Assembly: GCA_964600435.1 (NCBI GenBank)
Contig: CAZRJB010000017.1
Coordinates: forward strand, 1-14,646
Source: HGM11367 sp964600435
GTDB taxonomy: Bacteria > Bacillota > Clostridia > Christensenellales > UBA1242
DNA: 14,646 bases
Direction: 5' to 3'
The notes under the pieces are model-generated. The model ran no database searches, was not told where the DNA came from, and worked only from the letters and a program-made list of their open reading frames with translations. Numbering within the stretch: position 1 is the first letter of the stretch; every line of letters starts with the position of its first letter. A program made the position numbers and the translations under genes. Below, piece after piece: positions 6,637-13,806 of the stretch.

Positions 6637-7167
6637 TTAATTTTGTTTTTTCTTTAAATATTCTATCATGCATTTTTGAATGCACTCTTTTGCATCTTGA
6701 CTGTTGCCAGTGCTTAAAATTTCCACCTTTTTGTTTTCCAGTTGCTTGTAAACAGTTAAAAAGTGTTTTAACTCTTGCAAAATGTGAGCAGGCAATTCAG
6801 AAATATCTTTATATCCATTGTATTGTGGGTCTCCAAAAGGAATTGCAATAATTTTTTCATCCATTTCATCCTTGTCGCGCATTGCAACCATTCCAATTGG
6901 ATAACACTTTACCAAACTCATTTTTTCAATTGGCTGACTACACAAAACAAAAACGTCCAACGGGTCATTGTCTTCTGAAATTGTTAAAGGAATAAAACCG
7001 TAATTCATTGGATAGTGTGTGCTTGTAAAAAGAATTCTATCCAAAATTATTAAGCCTGTTTCTTTATCAAGTTCATACTTGTTTTTACTGCCCGCTTCTA
7101 TTTCAATAAATGCAACAAATTCGTCTGGAGTTACCCTAGATTTGTTAATGTCTGTCCATATGTTCAT
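6637..7167 (-). CDS. ppa: Family I (soluble) inorganic pyrophosphatase
   Basis: The 176-aa enzyme hydrolyses pyrophosphate to two phosphates in the cytoplasm, pulling DNA, RNA and aminoacyl-tRNA synthesis forward. Family I features are clear: NKYELDKETG (29-38), HYPMNYGFIP (51-60), the metal-binding signature DNDPLDV (66-72) and the second acidic cluster with D98 and D103 in RDKDEMDEKIIAIP, equivalent to E. coli D97 and D102. The length matches the usual 170-180 aa. AAAGGGGA precedes the ATG with an 11-nt spacer, slightly long. It is monocistronic with a strong promoter (7196-7224). The family is notable because many Firmicutes instead use the Mn-dependent family II enzyme. Confidence 0.97.
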   Translation of the reverse strand: MNIWTDINKSRVTPDEFVAFIEIEAGSKNKYELDKETGLIILDRILFTSTHYPMNYGFIPLTISEDNDPLDVFVLCSQPIEKMSLVKCYPIGMVAMRDKDEMDEKIIAIPFGDPQYNGYKDISELPAHILQELKHFLTVYKQLENKKVEILSTGNSQDAKECIQKCMIEYLKKKQN

Positions 7168-7195
7168 GTTTAAAATTTCCCCTTTTTTGATTTAA

Positions 7196-7224
7196 ATCAT
7201 ACATTATGTTTCAGGATTTGTCAA
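7196..7224 (-). promoter_or_regulatory. ppa promoter
   Basis: Read leftwards: TTGACA at 7219-7224, exactly 17 bp, TATGAT (5 of 6) at 7196-7201. The start of transcription would be near 7189, giving a leader of about 22 nt. Confidence 0.8.
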
Positions 7225-7505
7225 TCTTTGAATTTAATAAGGGTCAATCGAAATTTTAATTGCGACAATAATTGTCATGAAAAAAGTGATTTTTTCTTTT
7301 GTTAGTGTGGTACTTATAACGAAAATTTGTCACAATTAATTTTTGCATAAGACAAATTTAAGATTGCATTAACAAACAATGATTTCTAAACAGACAAACT
7401 CAATCAAAACAATTAGATATATGGCATTTTAAACAATACAACATCTGCATTGGTTTTTAATCATAAAATTACTCTTTGCATTACTAATGTATATTTAACT
7501 CAAAA
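7225..7505. promoter_or_regulatory. Intergenic region with palindromes, ppa / DUF378
   Basis: About 280 bp without a gene separates divergent ppa and the DUF378 gene. It contains a 6-1-6 palindrome GACAATAATTGTC (7264-7276), a small palindrome TTGTCACAA (7327-7335), and a perfect 9-bp inverted repeat AAATTTGTC / GACAAATTT (7323-7331 and 7351-7359, 19-nt spacer). TTGTCA or its complement recurs several times. I could not place a confident promoter for the DUF378 gene. Confidence 0.4.
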
Positions 7506-7535
7506 TTGCTAAAACTATTTTACAAGGAGGAAAAA

Positions 7536-7778
7536 ATGGTAGTAGCAAACTTAATCGCCTATATAATTTTAATTATTGGTGGCTTAAACTGGGGTTTGAT
7601 TGGAATTTTTAATTTTAACCTTGTAACTGCAATTTTTGGCGCTTACCCTGCTGTTGGTTCAATTATTGTTTACATTTTGGTTGCAATTTCAGCACTCTGG
7701 TTAATTATTTCACCAATAATCACTGGCGGAAAATTATATTTAATGTCAAACGGCAACGATATCAACTCACAAGAATAA
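7536..7778 (+). CDS. DUF378 family two-helix membrane protein
   Basis: The 80-aa protein has two hydrophobic segments, about residues 3-25 and 40-62. The first contains GGLNWGLIGIFNFNLV, the hallmark of DUF378 proteins, small membrane proteins of unknown function widespread in Firmicutes. The start is set by an excellent Shine-Dalgarno, AAGGAGG at 7524-7530, 5 nt before the ATG at 7536; a reading from 7506 would run through this site. It is monocistronic with a strong hairpin 30 bp after the stop. The family call is confident; no function can be assigned. Confidence 0.9.
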   Translation: MVVANLIAYIILIIGGLNWGLIGIFNFNLVTAIFGAYPAVGSIIVYILVAISALWLIISPIITGGKLYLMSNGNDINSQE

Positions 7779-7807
7779 ACCACAAACTTGTAAAGCATTA
7801 CAAAACG

Positions 7808-7845
7808 TTTAACCCCTTTAACCATTATTAGTTAAAGGGGTTAAA
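7808..7845. terminator. Strong hairpin terminator, DUF378 gene / LRR gene
   Basis: A perfect 15-bp stem (7808-7822 with 7831-7845) including CCCC/GGGG, with an 8-nt loop, between convergent genes. The T tracts are modest in both directions (TTAAATAATTTATT rightwards, ACGTTTTG leftwards), but stem stability and position support a bidirectional terminator. Confidence 0.72.
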
Positions 7846-7884
7846 TAATTTATTGCTCAAAAAAATATTTTCAATAAGCCTTTC

Positions 7885-9636
7885 TTATTCCGAAGGTATG
7901 TTGATTGTTTCATCTGTACAAATAACCTGAGAAACATTTGCATACTCAAATGTACCATTAATCTGATCATCATTTATAATTGCATTCCATTCATCTTTTG
8001 TTCCTAAATATGTTATTGTTGTGATTGCTGAACCAGAAAAAGGGGCATGACAATACGAACCAAAAGATGTATCTTTAGGCAAAGTTAAACTTGTTATTGA
8101 TGTGTCTGAAAAACAAGAGCCGCCAGTGCCATCAAATGAAATACTTTTAACATTTGCAAAATTTATTGTTGATAAACTAGAACAAAGATTAAAACAAGCC
8201 CCTCCAATACGAAGTTTTTCTACTTCACCTTTAAATGAAACAGATGACAGACTAGAACATCCTGCAAAAGCCGCTTCACCTAAAGTTATATTATTCCCTT
8301 CTAAAACAACATTTGTTAAACTAGTGTTTAAAGCAAAATGCATTTCGCCATCAACATAAAAGCTAACTGGCAAATTTAAATATTCTCCACCTTTTAAAGT
8401 ACAAGTTTGCAATGAACATTTACAAAAAGAACCACCTCCAAGACCTAAAACTCTCTCACTTTGCAAACTTAAGCTTGTCAAGCCTGAATACGCAAAATCC
8501 TGCAAAAGAATCATCAAATTAGAACCTTCCCAAGCAAAAGAACTTAAGTTTGTGCTTAAAGTAAATGTAAAACCCTGAGAAATGCAATTTTTGCTTTTAA
8601 TTGTTAATGATGACAAGTTTAAACAACCCATAAAAGCACCAGTCCCTATATAATTTATGCTATTTGGTATTGTTATTGATTTTAAAGTTTTGTTTAAAGG
8701 ATTTTCAATGCCTTCTTCTGCAAACATTGCTTCAATTTCTTCCATAGTGTAATCATTTTCAGTATCTGACATTAACTCAATACAACCAAAAGTGAATTCA
8801 GCATACTCAGATTCATCATCAATGGCATCAATTCCTGTAACCAAATACGAGGTGTCATCTACAGACACGGCTGTTGGAATTGTTAATGAACTGATTGTTG
8901 ATGTTTCAATCGGAAAATGCACACTTGCCGTGTTTGTTGTTGTGTTAAGCGTGTATGTTAAATCTTGCAAATCTGTAGAGTTTTTCACATTTGCTTTTTC
9001 AAACAATATTTTAATATTGCTTAAATCAATACTTGTAAAACCTTTATCACTTTTGGGAATTATGGACAATGTTGCTGTAATTGTTTGAAGTTTATTTATA
9101 AGGCATATATTTTTTGAGTTAGACAAAAAATCTGACTCATTTTCTTTTGTAAAAGTGAGAGATGTTGAAAGATTTGTTTGAGGGGTATATTCAGACATGT
9201 CTATAACATCTGGGTCAAAGACTTCAATATAAAAATCTCCAGAAAGATTAAACTCTGCCGTAACCGCATAGTCTGATTCGTTTGTCATTTTAAACGTAAA
9301 CTTAATTGGTGTGGCAATTTCGTCATTGCTGCAACCTAGGTCGTCAAAATATATGTCTCCTATTTCCCAATTTACAGCACCTTCAATAACTTTGCCTTGT
9401 GATGTGTCTATGTCATCCGTCAATGTTGGGTTTGTGGTTAATGGATTGTTGCTTGAATCAACAGCACCTTCCACAGAGCCTAAAACTCTAACCTTACAGT
9501 TGTGCGCTTCAAAACTTACACTTCCGGTTGTGGTTAGGCTTGCTTTTTTTGCTGCATACACTCCAAATGCCAAAATTGAAAAACATAGGCACAATGTTGC
9601 AATGCTAAACAAAAAAGTTAACTTTTTCTTTTTCAT
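7885..9636 (-). CDS. Secreted BspA-like leucine-rich-repeat surface protein
   Basis: The 583-aa protein begins with a Lys-rich signal peptide and a likely signal peptidase cut after VYA (residue 28). Residues 29-225 are a beta-rich, Ser/Thr/Asn-rich module starting with TTTGSVSFEA and including KFTFKMTNESDYAVTAEF; this resembles N-terminal modules of SipW-dependent or TasA-like secreted proteins, a weak resemblance. From about 230 to 545 are degenerate TpLRR/LRR_5 repeats: LKSITIPNSINYIGTGAFMG (318-337), then copies with FAGCSSLSSVSF and FNLCSSLSTINF. ITYLGTKDEWNAI (541-553) is the typical last repeat of BspA-like proteins. No sortase motif or C-terminal membrane helix is seen, so attachment is unclear. 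AAAAGGGGGAT precedes the ATG. BspA-like proteins mediate adhesion to host or bacterial surfaces; that role is inferred. Its promoter carries a poly-G spacer. Confidence 0.88.
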   Translation of the reverse strand: MKKKKLTFLFSIATLCLCFSILAFGVYAAKKASLTTTGSVSFEAHNCKVRVLGSVEGAVDSSNNPLTTNPTLTDDIDTSQGKVIEGAVNWEIGDIYFDDLGCSNDEIATPIKFTFKMTNESDYAVTAEFNLSGDFYIEVFDPDVIDMSEYTPQTNLSTSLTFTKENESDFLSNSKNICLINKLQTITATLSIIPKSDKGFTSIDLSNIKILFEKANVKNSTDLQDLTYTLNTTTNTASVHFPIETSTISSLTIPTAVSVDDTSYLVTGIDAIDDESEYAEFTFGCIELMSDTENDYTMEEIEAMFAEEGIENPLNKTLKSITIPNSINYIGTGAFMGCLNLSSLTIKSKNCISQGFTFTLSTNLSSFAWEGSNLMILLQDFAYSGLTSLSLQSERVLGLGGGSFCKCSLQTCTLKGGEYLNLPVSFYVDGEMHFALNTSLTNVVLEGNNITLGEAAFAGCSSLSSVSFKGEVEKLRIGGACFNLCSSLSTINFANVKSISFDGTGGSCFSDTSITSLTLPKDTSFGSYCHAPFSGSAITTITYLGTKDEWNAIINDDQINGTFEYANVSQVICTDETINIPSE

Positions 9637-9667
9637 TTTTATCCCCCTTTTAAAAAATTGATACCCT

Positions 9668-9694
9668 ATTTTACCCCCCCCTCGCTTTTGTCAA
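9668..9694 (-). promoter_or_regulatory. LRR gene promoter with G8 tract in the spacer
   Basis: Read leftwards: a perfect -35 TTGACA at 9689-9694 and -10 TAAAAT (5 of 6) at 9668-9673, with only 15 bp between. Eight of those 15 bp are one uninterrupted G run directly against the -10 box (9674-9681). Two added G residues would restore the optimal 17 bp. The inferred transcript starts near 9661 and reaches the ATG after about 25 nt. Confidence 0.6.
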
Positions 9695-9746
9695 CTAAAT
9701 TACTCTCATTTTTAAAACAAACTTTTTAGGGCCAAAAGCAAGGGGG
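9677..9746. repeat. Inverted repeat flanking 42 bp upstream of LRR gene
   Basis: CCCCCTCGCTTTTG (9677-9690) and CAAAAGCAAGGGGG (9733-9746) are inverted copies matching at 13 of 14 positions, separated by 42 bp. The left arm overlaps the promoter spacer and the first bases of the -35 box. Confidence 0.7.
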
Positions 9747-9853
9747 TTGGAGTCAATATGGTCATTTTTTAACATTTGGAAAAAAATTAAAGAAAAACAA
9801 GTCATTTTGAAAAAAAATAAAATTAAATTTATTCCTTCATTCAAAACACGGTT

Positions 9854-9887
9854 AAATCAACCAACATACCCCCCCAGCGGACTGCTC
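9854..9887. repeat. Direct repeat, copy 1
   Basis: AAATCAACCAACATA, then a run of seven C, then AGCGGACTGCTC. Compared with copy 2 at 9936-9973 it differs by a few A/T bases before the C run and one base in the last part. The GCGGA hairpin of copy 2 is broken here. Confidence 0.8.
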
Positions 9888-9935
9888 TTCAAAAAATAAT
9901 TAATTATGCCAAAAAATATGTAGCTATATAATCTC

Positions 9936-9973
9936 AAATCAACCAACATAAAAATCCCCCCAGCGGATTGCTC
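9936..9973. repeat. Direct repeat, copy 2
   Basis: AAATCAACCAACATA, AAAAT, a run of six C, then AGCGGATTGCTC. With the next bases it forms a perfect GCGGA-TTGC-TCCGC hairpin (9963-9976). It runs directly into the palindromes at 9996-10054. Confidence 0.8.
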
Positions 9974-10054
9974 CGCCAAGGGACGTTTGTGGGGTGTGGG
10001 GGAATCGTACCCCCACGTTTTCTTTGTAACTTTCTTTTGCTACAAAAGAAAGTT
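9963..10054. repeat. Cluster of three palindromes
   Basis: Three perfect hairpins in a row: GCGGA/TCCGC (9963-9976, 4-nt loop), GTGGGGG/CCCCCAC (9996-10016, 7-nt loop) and AACTTTCTTTTG/CAAAAGAAAGTT (10028-10054, 12 bp, 3-nt loop). The last ends 7 bp beyond the stop codon of the downstream ABC gene and may stop its transcript or protect its 3' end, although it lacks a clean T tract. The GC content here is far above that of the surroundings. The look is that of a dispersed non-coding repeat element; no recombinase or coding capacity is present. Confidence 0.6.
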
Positions 10055-10061
10055 TGTTTAC

Positions 10062-11936
10062 TTATGCCTTCGCAAACTGCGAATTATACAAATGATAATA
10101 AAACCCTTTTTTATCAATAAGTTCGTCATGAGTTCCTTGTTCAATAACATTACCCTTATTCATAACCAAAATTTTATCAGCATTTTTAATTGTTGACAAC
10201 CTATGAGCAACAATAAAAGTTGTCCTGTTTGTCATTAAAGTATTAAACGCATCTTGAATTTTCAATTCTGTTCTTGTATCAATATTGCTTGTTGCCTCGT
10301 CCAAAATTAACATTGGAGGTTTAATAAGCATAACACGAGCAATGCACAAAAGTTGTTTTTGCCCGGCAGAAAGATTTCCGCCGTCTTCGGTAATTTTTGT
10401 TGCATAGCCATAAGTCAACTTGTTAATAAAGTCATCGGCACCGGCAAGCCTAGCCGCTTCTTTTATTTCATCATCTGTTGCATTCGGTTTTCCATAAGCA
10501 ATGTTTTCACGGATTGTTCCAGAAAAAATCCAAGTTTCTTGAAGAACCATTCCATATTTATTTCTTAAAGAGCGTCTTTTAACCTTAGATATGTCACTTT
10601 CGTCAATAAAGATTGCCCCTTTGTTAACATCATAAAACCGCATTAAAAGATTAATCAAGGTTGTTTTTCCACACCCTGTTGGTCCAACAATTGCAATTCT
10701 TTCACCAGATTTAACATTCAAATTAAAGTTTTGAATTAAGGTTTGTTTTGAATTATATGAAAAGTCTACATTATCAATTGTAACATTTCCATCTGTGCTT
10801 GCAAGTTCTGGCAAATTTTCGTCAGATATTTCATCTTTAGCATCGAGAATCATAAAAATACGTTCACAAGAAGCAAGAGCAGCCTGAAGTTCTGTAAATT
10901 CTGCTGATAATTCATTAAAAGGTTTTCCAAACGAATTAGCATAAGTTAAAAAACTTGAAATTAAACCAACCGAAATTCCACCCAATGATATTGCTAGCAA
11001 ACCGCCAACAAATGCAACCATAACATAAACAAAGCCATTAATAAACCTTGTTGCAGGATTGCTTAAACACGAATAGAACTCTGCCTTTTCTGCAACCTTA
11101 TAATATTTTTGGTTAATGCTTTCAAAATTTATTAAAGCATCATCTTGATAGTTAAAAGCGGTAACCAATTTATCGCCACTAATCAATTCTTCCAAATATC
11201 CGTTTAAATCACCTTCATTTTTTGCTTGTTCGGCAAACAACTTAAACGATTTTTTAGCAATAAATGCAGCAATAATTAAACTTAACGGAGTTAGCACCAA
11301 CACAACCAAAGCAAGAGGCACGTTTAAAATAAACATAAAAATTAAAGTTGAAATAATTGTTACCACTCCATTTGTAACACTAGAAAGCCCTTCCAAAAAT
11401 CCATCAGTTAACAAATCCACATCGTTAATCATTCTGCTAAGCAAATCTCCTTGAGCATTGCTGNNNNNNNNNNTGCTGTCTAAAAACTTTAAAGGAACTT
11501 TGTTAAACTTTTCAAAAATAAGTTTTCTCATATACTCGCTAGACTTAAAGCAATATTTGTTTGTAAAAAAGTTGGCAAGCCAAGAAAAAACTACATTAAT
11601 TAATATGCATCCACCAACAAAAATCAAGTTATATCCCATACCGGCAAAATCAACATTTCCGGCACCAATAATGCAGTCAATTGCCCTACCAGTAAAAATT
11701 GGAACAAGTAACTCAAAAAAGGTTTGAATAAAAATTGACACAAGTGCAATATACAAATATCCGTGAAAAGGTTTTCCAAATTTGATAATTCTTTTTGAGT
11801 AAACAATTGCTTGTTTAAATGTCAGTTTTTTCTTTTTAACCTTGTTAATTGTTTGAATATCACTAACAATTGGACTTTCTTCTTCAACCGGAGTGTTTCT
11901 TAAAGCATTGACGTTTTTAACTTCTTTTTTTTGCAT
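10062..11936 (-). CDS. ABC exporter half-transporter, catalytic subunit (contains N-gap)
   Basis: The product is 624 aa as written, with an N-terminal six-helix membrane domain (about 45-345) and an ATPase domain. Motifs: Walker A GPTGCGKTT (418-426), Q-loop in VLQETWIFSG, signature NLSAGQ (521-526), Walker B MLILDEAT with catalytic Glu547, and switch AHR (His578). It has the catalytic Glu and His its partner lacks, and an altered signature (LSAGQ for LSGGQ), as in heterodimeric exporters such as TM287/288, BmrCD and LmrCD. I start at the ATG at 11936: the SD-like GGAGGTGG lies in the last codons of the upstream gene, whose TAA is 1 nt away, so translation is probably coupled. Ten N at 11464-11473 fall at the FLDS...GD loop; the true protein is probably 619 aa. 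Substrate unknown; drug, lipid or peptide export are all possible. Confidence 0.93.
   Translation of the reverse strand: MQKKEVKNVNALRNTPVEEESPIVSDIQTINKVKKKKLTFKQAIVYSKRIIKFGKPFHGYLYIALVSIFIQTFFELLVPIFTGRAIDCIIGAGNVDFAGMGYNLIFVGGCILINVVFSWLANFFTNKYCFKSSEYMRKLIFEKFNKVPLKFLDSXXXXSNAQGDLLSRMINDVDLLTDGFLEGLSSVTNGVVTIISTLIFMFILNVPLALVVLVLTPLSLIIAAFIAKKSFKLFAEQAKNEGDLNGYLEELISGDKLVTAFNYQDDALINFESINQKYYKVAEKAEFYSCLSNPATRFINGFVYVMVAFVGGLLAISLGGISVGLISSFLTYANSFGKPFNELSAEFTELQAALASCERIFMILDAKDEISDENLPELASTDGNVTIDNVDFSYNSKQTLIQNFNLNVKSGERIAIVGPTGCGKTTLINLLMRFYDVNKGAIFIDESDISKVKRRSLRNKYGMVLQETWIFSGTIRENIAYGKPNATDDEIKEAARLAGADDFINKLTYGYATKITEDGGNLSAGQKQLLCIARVMLIKPPMLILDEATSNIDTRTELKIQDAFNTLMTNRTTFIVAHRLSTIKNADKILVMNKGNVIEQGTHDELIDKKGFYYHLYNSQFAKA
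11464..11473. other. Assembly gap of 10 N, probably spurious
   Basis: Ten undetermined bases inside the ABC gene. Both flanks carry TGCTG (11459-11463 and 11474-11478). Overlapping these and deleting 15 bp keeps the frame and gives FLDSNAQGDLLSR, with the four-residue spacing between Asp and GD normal in this family (as in FDTHSHGD). Confidence 0.85.
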
Positions 11937-11937
11937 C

Positions 11938-13662
11938 TTAAACCACCTCCTCTTTATTCTGAGAATTGTATATTTCTTTATACACTTCACAATTTTTTAA
12001 CAAAAACTCATGTTTTCCAACCCCAACAACATTTCCGTTGTCCAACACAATTATGTTGTCGGAATCCTTAATTGAGTTTGTTCTTTGCGAAACAATAATT
12101 TTTGTTGTATCTTTTAAAGTAACAGCCAATGCATGCCTAAGCTTGTAATCTGTTTCAAAATCTAAAGCTGAACTAGAATCGTCCAAAATTATAATTTTTG
12201 GAGCACCAACCAAAGCCCTAGCAATTGTTAACCTTTGCCTCTGACCACCAGAAAAATTTGTTCCACCACGCTCAACTTTGCTTTTTATTCCGTCTGGCTT
12301 TTCGTTAACAAATTCATAAGATTGACTAATTTTTAGTGCTTTTATCAAATCTTCTTGCGAAGCATTTTTATCTCTAAATTTCAAATTGCTTTCAATTGTA
12401 CCTCTAAAAAGTGTTGGATTTTGTGGCACAATAGAAACAAAATCTCTCAAACTTTCCAAAGTGTATTTTTTTATGTTTACACCATTAATTAAAATCTCGC
12501 CAGAAGACACATCATAAAATCTAGGCAACAAGTTCACAAGAGTGCTTTTTCCACTTCCTGTTCCGCCAATAACACCAATTGTGCTTCCTGCTTCAATTTT
12601 AATAGAAAACCCATTCAAAATGTATTTAATTTTGTTATATGAAAAACTAACATTTTTAAATTCAATATTTGCAGGGTTTTGCTTGTTTAAAACAATAGCA
12701 TTGTTAGAATTTTGAATGGAAGAAGTTAAGGCAAAAACCTCTTTAATACGATTAATACTTGCACCAGTTCTTGTGTAAACAATAATAAGCCTTGCAATTG
12801 AAACAAGTGCTGTGGAAATTTGTGTAAAATAGTTTATAAACGAAATAATATTTCCTTGAGAAAGCCCACCAACATTAACTCTTATTCCACCAAAATATAT
12901 AACTGCAACAACCCCCAAATTAACAAATAGGTATAAAAGCGGTTGCATAACTGCAGAAATTCTTCCAATTTTTAAGTTGGTTGAAGTATATTCCGCATTA
13001 ACATGGTCAAACCTGGCTTTTTCATGGTCTTGCTTATTAAATGCCCTAACCACTCTGTTTCCTGACAAATTTTCTCTTGTTACATTGCTCACCTTGTCAA
13101 GATGTAATTTTGCTTCTAAATAAACTGGAGAGGCTTTTTTCATTATTGAAACAACAATAAAAACAATAATTGGCATAACAACAACAAAAATAAGCGAAAG
13201 TTTTGCATCAATAATAAACGAAGCAATGGTAGACCCAATAAGCAAAAATGGTGCCCTTGTGACTTGACGAATTGTTGTTCCAATAGCATTTTCTAATTGC
13301 AAAACATCATGAACAATTCTGTTTGTAAACGACATTGTTGTAAATTTATCTTTTTCAACACTGCTTAAATTTGTTATATGCTGATACATGTCGTGCCTAA
13401 TATCTTTACCCACACCACGGCTAACCAAAGAAGCACACTTAGAGCACCCAATTGCACAAGCAAAACCAATTAAATTCATAATTAAAATTGCAACTGAAAT
13501 TGATATTATGTAAGTCTTGTCGCCATTAGGAATACCAACATCCAAAATTAATGCAACCAAAATTGGAGTAATAACGTCTATAACAGACTCTAAAAACTTA
13601 ATTGTTGGTCCAATAATAACTTTTGCTTTATACTTTTTTAAATAATTTGTTAGTTTAAACAT
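11938..13662 (-). CDS. ABC exporter half-transporter, degenerate-site subunit
   Basis: The 574-aa product is a membrane-ATPase fusion half-exporter: six predicted helices in about 1-305 and an ATPase domain from about 330. Motifs: Walker A GGTGSGKST (366-374), Q-loop Gln414, canonical signature FSGGQ (470-474), Walker B IIILDD (490-495). The residue after the Walker B Asp is Asp495, not the catalytic Glu, and the switch His is Gln526 (SQR). The same pair of substitutions marks TM287-type subunits, which form one non-hydrolysing ATP site with the partner. GGAG lies 7 nt before the ATG. It is the first gene of the two-gene operon and ends 1 nt before the next start. Together they should form a heterodimer in the cytoplasmic membrane. 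No regulator lies next to it. Confidence 0.95.
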   Translation of the reverse strand: MFKLTNYLKKYKAKVIIGPTIKFLESVIDVITPILVALILDVGIPNGDKTYIISISVAILIMNLIGFACAIGCSKCASLVSRGVGKDIRHDMYQHITNLSSVEKDKFTTMSFTNRIVHDVLQLENAIGTTIRQVTRAPFLLIGSTIASFIIDAKLSLIFVVVMPIIVFIVVSIMKKASPVYLEAKLHLDKVSNVTRENLSGNRVVRAFNKQDHEKARFDHVNAEYTSTNLKIGRISAVMQPLLYLFVNLGVVAVIYFGGIRVNVGGLSQGNIISFINYFTQISTALVSIARLIIVYTRTGASINRIKEVFALTSSIQNSNNAIVLNKQNPANIEFKNVSFSYNKIKYILNGFSIKIEAGSTIGVIGGTGSGKSTLVNLLPRFYDVSSGEILINGVNIKKYTLESLRDFVSIVPQNPTLFRGTIESNLKFRDKNASQEDLIKALKISQSYEFVNEKPDGIKSKVERGGTNFSGGQRQRLTIARALVGAPKIIILDDSSSALDFETDYKLRHALAVTLKDTTKIIVSQRTNSIKDSDNIIVLDNGNVVGVGKHEFLLKNCEVYKEIYNSQNKEEVV

Positions 13663-13689
13663 AAAAAATCTCCAAAAACACTTAAAAAT

Positions 13690-13718
13690 AGTATATGAAT
13701 TTTTAAAATATTAAGCAA
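13690..13718 (-). promoter_or_regulatory. Probable promoter of the ABC exporter operon
   Basis: Read leftwards: -35 TTGCTT (weak, 3 of 6) at 13713-13718, a 17-bp spacer, -10 TATACT (5 of 6) at 13690-13695. The start would be near 13683, 21 nt before the ATG. It sits right after the terminator of the upstream gene, which supports a separate start here. Confidence 0.5.
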
Positions 13719-13758
13719 ATATTTAGCAAAATTATTACAAAAAAAAATATATTTTAAC

Positions 13759-13794
13759 AAAAAAAAATAAGTCTCAAACAAATTGAAACTTATT
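13759..13794 (-). terminator. Terminator of the 149-aa protein gene
   Basis: A 12-bp stem with one G-U pair (13766-13777 with 13783-13794), a 5-nt loop, and T7 following leftwards (complement of 13759-13765). It is 12 bp past the stop codon at 13807, a clean intrinsic terminator. Confidence 0.8.
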
Positions 13795-13806
13795 TTTTAA
13801 GAAAAT

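Noticed and set aside
11937..11990. A longer N-terminus for the second ABC subunit, overlapping the first gene by 53 bp
   Set aside because: The ATG at 11936 has a strong Shine-Dalgarno at normal distance and the layout TAA-G-ATG is typical of coupled genes; the upstream extension is antifamily in sequence.
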